DNA from: Endomicrobium sp.
Lineage (GTDB): Bacteria > Elusimicrobiota > Endomicrobiia > Endomicrobiales > Endomicrobiaceae
Direction of reading: 5' to 3'
Assembly (NCBI GenBank): GCA_031290155.1
Contig: JAITOB010000026.1
Location: 1 to 39,410, forward strand
DNA: 39,410 nt
This document shows positions 15,524 through 23,915 of the stretch, in pieces; position 1 is the stretch's first letter; each line of letters opens with the position of its first letter. Both the position numbers and the translations under genes were made by a program. Below the pieces are notes generated by a model. It ran no database searches. It had not been told where the DNA came from and was given only the letters and a program-made list of their open reading frames with translations.

Positions 15524-16456
15524 ATGAAGCTTAATATTATTTCGGGTAATGCTAATATTGAATTATCAAAACAAATTGTAAACAAACTAGGAATTGAATT
15601 AAGCAGAGCAAAAGTTGGACGTTTCAGCGACGGCGAGATTGAGGTTAAAATTGTTGACAATGTACGAGGTTCTGATTGCTATATAGTTCAGCCTACAAAT
15701 TATCCCGTCAATGAAAATTTAATGGAACTTCTAATTATTGCAGATGCGTTAAAAAGGGCCTCTGCAAAGAAAATAATAGCAGTTGTACCTTATTATGGAT
15801 ATGGCAGGCAGGACAGGAAATCTGAACCCAGAGTTCCTATTACGGCAAGACTAGTTGCAAACCTGTTTGCCACCGCAGGAATCACAAGAGTAGTAACAAT
15901 GGATTTACACGCAGGACAAATCCAGGGATTCTTTGATATTCCTATCGATAATCTTTATACTTTACCGGTAATTTTAAGTTATTTTAAAAAAAAGAAATTA
16001 GACGATGTCGTAATTGTTTCACCGGATTCCGGTGGTGTGGAAAGGGCAAGAAGTTTTGCTGAGCATCTTAACGCAGGGTTAGCGATTGCCGATAAAAGAA
16101 GGCCGCATCCCAATGAAGCAGCGGTTATGAATATTATAGGTAAAGTAAAAAATAAAACATGTATAATTTTAGACGATTTGGTTGACACTGCAGGAACTTT
16201 TACAAAAGTTGCCGAGGTTATTAAAGCAAAAGGAGCAAAAAGAGTTTTTGCGGCCGCTTCTCACGGAGTGCTTTCTGGAAATGCCAAACAAAGAATTCAG
16301 GATTCTTGTATAGAAGAACTTGTTATAACAGATTCAATTCCTTTATCGAAAGACGAACATGTGGAAAAAGCAGTGGTTTTAAGTATTGCCCCAATTTTAG
16401 CAGAAGCTATAATTAGGATTTCAAAAGATGAATCAATAAGCGCTCTTTTCTTGTAA
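15524..16456 (+). CDS. prs: Ribose-phosphate pyrophosphokinase (PRPP synthetase)
   Basis: The 310-residue cytosolic enzyme makes PRPP from ribose 5-phosphate and ATP for purines, pyrimidines, His, Trp and NAD. FSDGEIEVKI (34-43) forms the subunit and ATP region, YYGYGRQDRKS (90-100) the ATP loop, VTMDLHAGQIQGFF (124-137) the Mg/ATP signature, KRRPHPNEA the flexible loop, and DDLVDTAGT (217-225) the ribose-5-phosphate/PRPP loop. It starts 28 bases after glmU, behind an AAAGAGGGA ribosome site. The glmU-prs-rplY-pth order is a common bacterial arrangement and agrees with ongoing purine synthesis. Confidence 0.95.
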   Translation: MKLNIISGNANIELSKQIVNKLGIELSRAKVGRFSDGEIEVKIVDNVRGSDCYIVQPTNYPVNENLMELLIIADALKRASAKKIIAVVPYYGYGRQDRKSEPRVPITARLVANLFATAGITRVVTMDLHAGQIQGFFDIPIDNLYTLPVILSYFKKKKLDDVVIVSPDSGGVERARSFAEHLNAGLAIADKRRPHPNEAAVMNIIGKVKNKTCIILDDLVDTAGTFTKVAEVIKAKGAKRVFAAASHGVLSGNAKQRIQDSCIEELVITDSIPLSKDEHVEKAVVLSIAPILAEAIIRISKDESISALFL

Positions 16457-16598
16457 AAGTATAAGAATAATATAATAAATAATATATGATATGACCATAA
16501 CAAACAAAAAAAAACGTATCAATAATGTCTTTGTATTTAGTTGTTCTTATAAAATAATATAAGTATATGTATGGTTATAATAACAATGGGGGATTTCA

Positions 16599-17285
16599 AT
16601 GAAGGAAGTAATTTTGGATGTGGAACTAAGAACTATGGGCTCAAAAGGAAGTCTTGCGAGCTTGAGAAAAGATGGTAAAGTTCCTGCAGTGTTTTATGGA
16701 AAGGATATCAAGCCGGAATCTATAGCTGTAAACTCAAAAACTTTTGTTTCAATAATAGAAACAAATGGAGCAAATGTGATTATAGATTTAAACTTTAAAG
16801 ACGGTAAAAAAGCTGCAATTGTAAAATCATTACAAAGAGATATTTTAACTCAAAATCCTATACATATAGATTTTCGTTCAATTTCACTTGAAGATAAAGT
16901 GGAAGTTTTTGTTCCTATTCACATTGACGGCGTTGCCAGCGGGGTGAAAAATTTCGGCGGCGTTATGGAGTTTATAGTTAGAGAAGTTAAAGTATCAGCT
17001 TTGCCTAAGGACATTCCTCAAAAAGTCAGCATTGATGTAAGCGCATTAGGTATAGGGGACAGAATAACTATTGCGGATTTACCTGAAATAAACGGTGTGC
17101 AATACGTTCAAGATACATCTACGTTGATAGTCCACATTGTATCCGTGTCCGTTGAAGAGGAAAAGCCTGTAGCTGCAGCTGAAGGAACAGAAGCAGCACA
17201 GCCTGAAGTAATAAGTAAAGGCAAGAAAGATAAAGAAGGCGAGGAAGGAACAGCAACGCCTGCAACAGGCGGAGTAAAAAAATAA
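16599..17285 (+). CDS. rplY: 50S ribosomal protein L25, long CTC form
   Basis: The 228-residue protein binds 5S rRNA. The N-terminal L25 domain (about 1-90) has GKVPAVFYGKD and LQRDILTQNPIHIDF. The C-terminal TL5/CTC beta domain (about 95-185) has VPIHIDGVASGVKNFGGV and LPKDIPQKVSIDVSALGIGD. The last 40 residues are an Ala/Glu/Lys-rich low-complexity tail, often seen in this form. The start follows GGGGGA with suitable spacing. It is a usual neighbour of prs and pth. Confidence 0.93.
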   Translation: MKEVILDVELRTMGSKGSLASLRKDGKVPAVFYGKDIKPESIAVNSKTFVSIIETNGANVIIDLNFKDGKKAAIVKSLQRDILTQNPIHIDFRSISLEDKVEVFVPIHIDGVASGVKNFGGVMEFIVREVKVSALPKDIPQKVSIDVSALGIGDRITIADLPEINGVQYVQDTSTLIVHIVSVSVEEEKPVAAAEGTEAAQPEVISKGKKDKEGEEGTATPATGGVKK

Positions 17286-17394
17286 TAGAGCTCTTATAAT
17301 TTTAAATATATCTGTAGTCGTTGTTTTAAAAAGCAGTGATCTTTTAAAAGTAACTTAGATTTAAACTATAATCATAACGGGATTGCTTTAGTTT

Positions 17395-17976
17395 ATGAAT
17401 AAGCAGATGAGTCTTTTTGTAGGGCTTGGTAATCCGGGCCAAAAATATGAAAATACCAGACATAATTTTGGTTTTGTTGTTTTAGATGAAATAGCAGAAT
17501 CAAAACATCTGAAATTTAAAACTTGGGATAATATTGCAGAAATTTCTTTTTATAAGAGTAATAATGGTAAAGTATGGTTTTTAAAGCCAATGACTTTTAT
17601 GAATCTCTCAGGAGATGCAATTTCTTCTTTTGCAAAATATTATAAAATTACAAGTGAAGAAATATTTGTTTTTTACGATGATTTTTCAATACCGCTTGGT
17701 GAATATAAAATAAGAATGTCAGGTTCTTCCGGCGGACATAACGGGATAAATTCTATAATAGAACATATGCATACCGGCGATTTTCCAAGGATGAAGCTTG
17801 GTATAGGGCCTCTTTTGAGGTTTATGAACGCTGCAGATTTTGTATTGTCGCAGTTTTCACAAGAAGATAGAGAAAAGATAAATTTAATAAAAAAAATAAG
17901 TGTCAAAGTTTTTGATGAGATATGCATATCAGGACTTGATAAAACGATATCCAGATTTGCAAATATAAAATTATGA
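17395..17976 (+). CDS. pth: Peptidyl-tRNA hydrolase
   Basis: The 193-residue enzyme frees tRNA from prematurely released peptidyl-tRNA. GLGNPGQKYENTRHNFG holds the catalytic His23. TFMNLSG (Asn70), FYDDFSIPLG (Asp95/96) and GGHNGINS supply the remaining active-site residues. The length is standard. The predicted ATG 17395 has an alternative ATG four codons later. Its stop overlaps the start of the MetV-like gene (ATGA), so the two are translationally coupled. Confidence 0.95.
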   Translation: MNKQMSLFVGLGNPGQKYENTRHNFGFVVLDEIAESKHLKFKTWDNIAEISFYKSNNGKVWFLKPMTFMNLSGDAISSFAKYYKITSEEIFVFYDDFSIPLGEYKIRMSGSSGGHNGINSIIEHMHTGDFPRMKLGIGPLLRFMNAADFVLSQFSQEDREKINLIKKISVKVFDEICISGLDKTISRFANIKL

Positions 17977-18182
17977 TTAAAAAACAGCAAGATGATAAAA
18001 CCTCAAAAATAATGAAATGCTCCAAAGGATTTGTCAACGGACCTTGCGGAAGTTTTGTTAATGGCAAATGTGAAACAGATCAAACTAAAAACTGCATATG
18101 GGTTTTGATTTATGAAAAATTAAAAGAGACCGACCGGTTGAAAAATTTTGTTAATCAATATATACCGCCTAAAAAAAATTAA
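17973..18182 (+). CDS. Small Cys-rich MetV-like (MTHFR C-terminal domain) protein
   Basis: The 69-residue protein has four cysteines in the pattern KCSKGFVNGPCGSFVNGKCE...KNCIWVLIYEKLK, which I recognise as the MTHFR_C/MetV cysteine box found next to or fused to non-E. coli-type methylenetetrahydrofolate reductases. The cysteines probably bind zinc or an Fe-S cluster. MetV is normally about 200 residues, so only the Cys core remains here. The next gene, metF, starts 80 bases later, which makes a MetF-MetV partnership likely. The ATG overlaps the pth stop. Frame and composition are clean, so I take it as functional; the partner role is inferred. Confidence 0.7.
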   Translation: MIKKQQDDKTSKIMKCSKGFVNGPCGSFVNGKCETDQTKNCIWVLIYEKLKETDRLKNFVNQYIPPKKN

Positions 18183-18261
18183 TTATTCATACGTTTTTTT
18201 TGAATAATCTTCAGTATAGTAGAGATAATTGTGATAAACACCACTAAGGGAGATTTAAACG

Positions 18262-19119
18262 TTGAAATTTAAAGAAAAATTAAAATCAAATAAATTTTTG
18301 ATAACAGCGGAATTATTTCCTCCAAAAGGCGTTGACATTTCTTCTTTTTTGCGTAGAGCGGACTGTTTATCTGGAATTGACGCTGTAAATGTTACTGACA
18401 ATCAGAGAGCGTCTATGAGAGTAGGATCTCTGGCTATGAGTAAAATTCTTCTTGAACGCGAGGTAGAGCCTATTTTACAAATTACCACAAGAGATAAAAA
18501 TAGAATTGCGTTGCAGTCTGAATTATTAAGTGCAAGCGTTTTAGGGATAGAGAATGTTTTGCTTTTAAGTGGAGATCATCCGGATACCGGTGAGTATGCC
18601 GGAACAAAAGCGGTGTATGATTTGGACACCATACAACTTATAAAAACTGCAAGACTTTTAGAAACTGGTGTAGATTTAGCAGGAAAAGTGTTGCGCGGCA
18701 GTCCTAAATTCTGTGTCGGCGGAGTTGTAAATCCATCGGCGCAGCCGAGTGATTTACAAGCGTTAATGTTTGAAAAAAAAGTAAAAGCAGGAGCTGAGTT
18801 TTTTCAAACGCAGGCAATTTTTGACGTAAATGCCTATAAGGATTTTTTTAATAAAATAAAAAATCTTAAAATAAAAGTTTTACCCGGCATTATTCTTATT
18901 AAATCTCCTAAATTTGCGCAATTTCTGCAGTCGCTTTCCGGTATAAATATACCGCAGGAAATAAAAGATAGAATATGTTCTGTTTCTGATCCTTTAGCCG
19001 AAGGTATAAAGATATGTTCTGAAACTATTAATGTGCTTCGTTCCTTTGCGGACGGAGTTCATATAATGGCAATTGGCACAGAAGAATATATACCGGAAAT
19101 AATAAAAAATAGTTTATAA
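18262..19119 (+). CDS. metF: 5,10-methylenetetrahydrofolate reductase
   Basis: The 285-residue TIM-barrel protein reduces methylene-THF to methyl-THF for methionine synthesis or a one-carbon pathway. The TAELFPPKGVD start has the FAD-site Glu of the family. DAVNVTDNQRASMR, EPILQITTRDKNR, LLSGDHP and GAEFFQTQAIFD follow in the usual order, then LPGIILIKSP. It resembles the short MetF that works with MetV rather than E. coli MetF. Translation begins at TTG 18262: AGGGAG at 18247-18252 lies nine bases upstream and no ATG fits. The 80-base gap before it contains a weak hairpin (ATTATTCA...TGAATAAT). Confidence 0.9.
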   Translation: MKFKEKLKSNKFLITAELFPPKGVDISSFLRRADCLSGIDAVNVTDNQRASMRVGSLAMSKILLEREVEPILQITTRDKNRIALQSELLSASVLGIENVLLLSGDHPDTGEYAGTKAVYDLDTIQLIKTARLLETGVDLAGKVLRGSPKFCVGGVVNPSAQPSDLQALMFEKKVKAGAEFFQTQAIFDVNAYKDFFNKIKNLKIKVLPGIILIKSPKFAQFLQSLSGINIPQEIKDRICSVSDPLAEGIKICSETINVLRSFADGVHIMAIGTEEYIPEIIKNSL

Positions 19120-19132
19120 TTGGATAGGCGTT

Positions 19133-20054
19133 ATAAAGAATACAGAAAGAATAGCGGTTATTTTATTGATGTTTGTCGTTTTTTCGCAAAGCACTTTTGC
19201 GGCATCTGCATGAACAGCTTTTTTTGTTTCTTAAAAATGCCTCAAAATGCAGTTCAAGCAGCTTTAGCGGGTATGACTGCTTTTTTAGCAACATCGTATC
19301 TTTTTCAGATCCTGCGGCCATGTCTTTTGTTGATAAGTATAATATATCAGCGTCTTATGCTGTGCATTTTCAAAATTCCGGTTACTATTCTTTCAGTTTT
19401 ACTGTGCCTTTATACTTTGCCGAATCTTCGGATAAAATCGGTGTAAAAATTTCTTATCGTAGTTTTGATTATGGGAAAATAGACAGATATGTTGAAAGCG
19501 CAGATGGTGATTACGTGCAAAACGGTATATTTACCGCGTCTGACGCTGTTACGCAAATAAGTTTTGAATATAAATTTTATAAAATTTATCATACGGAGGA
19601 AGTTTTAAATACATATGCCAAGACATAGACGGCAGTAAGCTTGCGGAAATAGGCCGATATGTCTGTTTTATTTTTCTCAAAAGACAATTTTGGTCTGTAA
19701 CTGGCGCGTTTGAAAATATCGGACCGCGTATTAAAGGTTATCCTCTCCCTTCAAGCCTTTATATTTCTTATACGGATATTTTTGTAGATTCCTTTAATTT
19801 TGCGATTGAACTTAAATATTTTACCGACACTGCAATGTGGTTTAAAGCTGCTGTGGAAGTCAATAAAAATAATATGTTTTTTAAGAGGCGGTTACAGCTG
19901 TCCTCTTAATAATGACAATCAGACTTTAGGGGAGTGGTATCAAAGAAATTTAACATTAGGTTTTGGTTTCAATATAAAGCTTATATCGATAAACTATGCA
20001 TGGTTTCCTTTTGGACAGCTTGGCTGCACAAATATATTTTCTTTACAAGCATAG
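19133..20054 (+). pseudogene. PorV/UPF0164-like outer-membrane beta-barrel protein, multiply frameshifted
   Basis: The frames join as follows: a signal peptide (IAVILLMFVVFSQSTFA, about 19145-19196); MPQNAVQAALAGM in another frame; then from 19300 to 19620 DPAAMSFVDKYNISASYAVHF, with SGYYSFSF, VPLYFAESSDKIG and FTASDAVTQISFEYKF; then GYPLPSSLYISYTDIF; and finally NLTLGFGFNIKLISINYAWFPFG to the stop at 20054. This is the layout of PorV-type 14-strand barrel proteins (NPAGLS-like box, then repeated beta strands). At least four frame changes and an in-frame stop right after the signal peptide rule out a product. It lies directly before a broken secreted protease with a sorting domain. Confidence 0.75.
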
Positions 20055-20061
20055 TTAAAAA

Positions 20062-21992
20062 ATGAAAAATATAAACATATTTGTTATCAGATTTTCAAAT
20101 AATATTTTTAAAATATTATTGTTATTAGTTATTGCCGTATTAATTTCTTTTATGCAGGCTAATAGCGCAGATATTTTAAGCGATAGATTAAAAGATTTAG
20201 CATCTTCTTCGGCAGAAACAAATATTAAGGTACTATTCTATCCTATAGATTGGGATTCTGGCAAAATTGATACAAGTTTTTTTAATTTACATAATATAGA
20301 GTATAGGAAGTCAGATAGTTTTATGACAGCTTTTATTCCGGTATATCTTATTAATGAGCTTGCGGACATTCCCGGAGTGAAATATATAGACCTTCCCGCC
20401 GGATCAACCCTATGGAAACTGTAACTGAAGGCAGAGATGCAGTTAATGCAACAAAGTTTTTTGTAAATAATATTGCAGGCGAAGGTGTTAAAATAGCAGT
20501 TATAGATAGCGGATTTGCAGGGTTTGATAAAATTCAAAGGATGGGAGGGAGAACTGCCCCGTCAGCTTATAACTAAAGATTTTACAGTAAAATCTCAGCC
20601 CCCTATCCCTATAAATCCGAACTGGAATCTTCAAATACAGCTCATGGTTCGGCATGTGCGGAAATAATATACGATATAGTTCCGCAGGCAGAAATATATT
20701 TGCTTAAAATAGATGACGAAGCGTCGTTTGAGAATGCATATAAGTACTGCATGGCGGGAAGGGGCTGGCATTAATGTTATAAGCGTTTCAATGGGATTTA
20801 ACGTAAATGATTTTTTTATAGACGGGAGCGAACGATTAGAGCGAATAGTTGATTTAGCTTCTGCAAAAAAATGTTTTATTGGTTATTGCCGTAGGCAATG
20901 AAGCAGAGAAATCTTGGTTTGGCAAATTTAACGATTCAAGAACTGGATTTACAAAGTTTCCTAACGGTAGCGAATTTTTAGATGTTTATCTTCCAATAAA
21001 CTCAAAAATACATTTGATTTGGAACGATTTTAAAAACAGGAATACAGCATACGATATGTATATATTTGATAATAATGATGTACTTGTATGGTCAAGTTCT
21101 TTTACTGCTAACGGGATTAATTTGCCGCATATTGAGTATGTTAAATTCGTAAAAGCCGCGATAGGTCGAGTAATTCTATGGAAATGAAGTTATCGTTTGA
21201 ATCCAATGCTATTAATTTTTCACCAATTTTAAACAATATTGACAAAAATCCAGAATCAAGCTTATGTTCTCCAGGTGACTCAAGAACGGCTTTAACGGTT
21301 GGAGCTGTAAATTAAAATTATTACGATAACGGGCTGTATAGAACCTTTTAGTTCTCGTGGTCCTGTGCGCTCTAATGCTTGGCTGTCATTGCCAGATATG
21401 GATAAATCCGATATTGTTGCTCCTGACAGGGTGTCTACAATATCTTTAGGTTTTAGATCTTTTACAGGAACGTCGGCATTAATGCCTCATGTTGCCGGAG
21501 TTGCCGCTATGCTGCTGAGCCTGAATCCAGCTCTTTCAACAAATACTTCCAATGGCGAGTTTAAAAAACGTATTGTTGATTATATCAAACAAATAATATC
21601 TTCGCCTGATAATATTTACGGCCGCGGGGAACTTTTTCTAAATTCAGATATTATTTCATATGATACTGCAGGTGATTTTGTATGTTATCCAAATCCCACA
21701 AGCGTAAGTAAAAAAGGGTATATAAAAATAACAAATTTACCTTTTTATACCTCTATGATAGATATTGCAGTTTATATGGTTCCGGGGGGGGGGGGGATTT
21801 GTAAGATCTTTTAATGCAGAAGATACAACCGCAATATCTATCAAGAATGACAAGAATGAAATTGAAAGAAGAATGATAAATTGGAATTTAAAAAATCAAA
21901 GCGGAGATCAAGTTGCTCCCGGTATATATTTTGTAATCATAAAAACGCTGCTTGGCGAAAAACACATAAAAAAAATTGTTGTTCAACAATAA
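20062..21992 (+). pseudogene. Secreted subtilisin-family (S8) serine protease with C-terminal sorting-type domain, frameshifted
   Basis: The remains run in order. A signal peptide (20062 on) and propeptide come first. GVKIAVIDSGFAGFDK carries the catalytic Asp, HGSACAEIIYDIVPQAEIYL the catalytic His, and INVISVSMGFNVND and VIAVGNEAEKS follow. TSALMPHVAGVAAMLLSLNP carries the catalytic Ser. The C-terminal module has CYPNPTSVSKKGYIKITNL, a 13-base G tract (21784-21796), then SFNAEDTTAI and GIYFVIIKTLLGEKHIKKIV, like the FlgD-fold/type A sorting domains of type IX secretion substrates. Five or more frameshifts or stops occur. All three catalytic residues can still be found, so decay is recent. 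The preceding gene is a decayed PorV-like protein, a typical type IX component. Confidence 0.85.
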
Positions 21993-22114
21993 ATCAAATA
22001 AACAAAATATCACCGCGTCACTTTTATTTGTAACATAAAAAACAATGAAAGCCATTCGAACTTAAATTCTACGTAGATTGTTATTGCCGAAAAACTTGCA
22101 TTATAGGTTCTGAA

Positions 22115-22577
22115 TCAGTTTACAGAATAAATGCTTTCAACTACAAAAGCGTCTATGCCTATTCCCATTCCGTATAAAGCCCTCCGGTTATAGATTTCCA
22201 TAAACTGCTATTTGACATACACGAGCTGTATCCTAGTTTTTCTGATAAGAAAAAATAATTGTTGCCAAGTCCGTGAAGCGGCGTACGAAGTTTTGCGCAT
22301 AAATAAATAGGGAGAAAAGAAATGTTTCCGGAGTAACTGTTATTTTCAAAGTTTCTGAGAAAATCATAAGTTGCCCCTGCACCTAAAGCAAAAATATTAA
22401 ATAAATACTGGGAATATTCAAATCCGCAGGAGCCGCCTAAATCTGTGCTTGAACCTGACAACGTGCTTGAGACTGGAATCCGGCTTTAATGATAAACTTT
22501 CTGTCATTATTTTCTTTTGCAAAAGTAAGTACGGATATTGTGCAAAGCATAGTTAAAGTTACAACAAATTTTTTCAT
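22115..22577 (-). pseudogene. Small outer-membrane beta-barrel protein, frameshifted
   Basis: From ATG 22577, behind AAAGGGGA, the frame encodes a signal peptide MKKFVVTLTMLCTISVLTFA and FIIKAGF. It then stops near 22467, and the sequence goes on in another frame as SGSSTDLGGSCGFEYSQY, LGAGATYDFLR and ISFLPIYLCAKLRT. The last strand is in a third frame, GIGIDAFVVESIYSVN, ending with the C-terminal pattern of opacity-like barrels. Two frameshifts break it. I cannot assign a function beyond an exported barrel of about 150 residues. Confidence 0.7.
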
Positions 22578-22663
22578 TAGTGTCCCCTTTATAATGTAGA
22601 TCTACAATTACTTATAATCATTTAGTACGGTATAATAAATAAAATAAAAAGTAAATAAAAAGG

Positions 22664-23290
22664 GTGTTGAATCTTTCTCTGATTTATTCTGCAGTGGTTA
22701 ACGGGATAGAAGCGAATATAGTTGAAATTGAAACATATATTCATCTAGAATGCCGGTTTTTCCATTGTGGGGCTTCCTGATGCTTCGATAAAAGAATCTC
22801 GCGACAGAGTAGTAGTCGCCGCTATGAATCCGTGTCCGTGCGGTAATCTTGGACATCGTGAAAAAGAATGTGTTTGCAATCCTTATCAGATAAAAAAATA
22901 TCAAAATAGAATCCCCGGCCTTTAATGGATAGAATTGATCTTCATATTGATATGCCGCCTCTAAAATTTTCCGAACTTTCAACATTTAATGATAATTCTG
23001 AAAGTTCGGCGAATATAAGGAAAAGGGTCATTGAAGCAAGAGAAATCCAAAATGCCAGATTTAAAGAAAGTGGTATATATGCAAACGCTCAGATGCAGTC
23101 AAAAGAAATAAAAAAATATTGTATTTTAGACGATAATGCTTATGAAACGCTTAAAACAGCAATTGAAAAGTTAAATCCTAGCGCGGTCTTATACAAAATT
23201 TTAAAAGTTTCAAGAACAATCGCAGATTTAGCCGGCAGTAATAATTATATAGCCGAAACATTACAGTACAGATTTTTTGATAAATGCTGA
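22664..23290 (+). pseudogene. comM: ComM/YifB-type Mg-chelatase-like AAA ATPase, central domain deleted
   Basis: The N-terminus reads LIYSAVVNGIEANIVEIETY, then GFSIVGLPDASIKESRDRVV in another frame, which is the first 45 residues of the YifB/ComM family. AAMNPCPCGNLGHREKECVC follows without a break. This comes from the C-terminal half of the protein, so the whole Lon-like and AAA Walker A region (about 270 residues) is missing. A one-base loss at 22920 shifts the frame before MDRIDLHIDMPP. The C-terminus (KRVIEARE, KVSRTIADLAGS) then runs to 23290. ComM is a hexameric branch-migration helicase that helps natural transformation. The gene is dead. Confidence 0.88.
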
Positions 23291-23492
23291 AAGAAAATAC
23301 AGAAAATTGAAAATAACGTTAAAGACAACGGCAAAGAAAAAAGAGTAAATACATTTGTACCTGAAGTAAACATACAAATTTACAGTTAAAAAAGTGGATA
23401 TTTGCAAAAGTATAGTTGAAAATAGTTGTTTAATATGTTAAGACAATAATATAGAAAAAGTGCTTTAAAATGTTAATAAAGTAATTAAAACA

Positions 23493-23900
23493 ATGAAGAA
23501 TTATTTAAAAGAATTTGATAAGTTAGTGAATATATTTGCAACTTTGCGTTCAAAAAACGGATGTATGTGGGACAGAGAACAAACGCATGAATCTCTTGTA
23601 AGACACTTATTTTTAGAAGCAGAAGAGGTAAAAAAGGCTGTTGAAAGCAAGGATATGGAAAATCTTGAAGAAGAGCTTGGCGATATTTTGCTTCAGGTTA
23701 TGTTTCATTCTCAAATTGCAAAAGAGAATAAGAATTTTGACATTGCAAAGGTAATAAGAAAGCTAAATAAAAAACTTATTCGCAGACACCCGCATATATT
23801 CGGCAGTTATAAGGTTCAAAATACAAGAGATATTGAAGTTATGTGGGAAAAAATCAAGGCAAAAGAAAAAACCTTGAAAAAATATAAAAGTAAAATATAG
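23493..23900 (+). CDS. mazG: MazG-family nucleotide pyrophosphohydrolase, single domain
   Basis: The 135-residue protein contains GCMWDREQTHESL, the metal-binding EAEEVKKAVE, and LEEELGDILLQVMFHSQIA with the EExxD part. KLIRRHPHIFG and VMWEKIKAKEK are the family end boxes. E. coli MazG has two such domains in 263 residues; this is the single-domain form. It hydrolyses NTPs to NMP and pyrophosphate and is thought to clean damaged nucleotides. The gene is intact although both neighbours are decayed. No clear ribosome site precedes the ATG at 23493. Confidence 0.88.
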   Translation: MKNYLKEFDKLVNIFATLRSKNGCMWDREQTHESLVRHLFLEAEEVKKAVESKDMENLEEELGDILLQVMFHSQIAKENKNFDIAKVIRKLNKKLIRRHPHIFGSYKVQNTRDIEVMWEKIKAKEKTLKKYKSKI

Positions 23901-23915
23901 TTTTGGAGGCAAAGT

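Noticed and set aside
18180-18215. Hairpin between the MetV-like gene and metF as a terminator
   Set aside because: ATTATTCA/TGAATAAT is weak, its T run is in the loop and not after the stem, and the genes look cotranscribed.
21784-21796. Active phase-variation switch in the protease gene
   Set aside because: Several other frameshifts and stops break the same gene, so tract length cannot restore a product.
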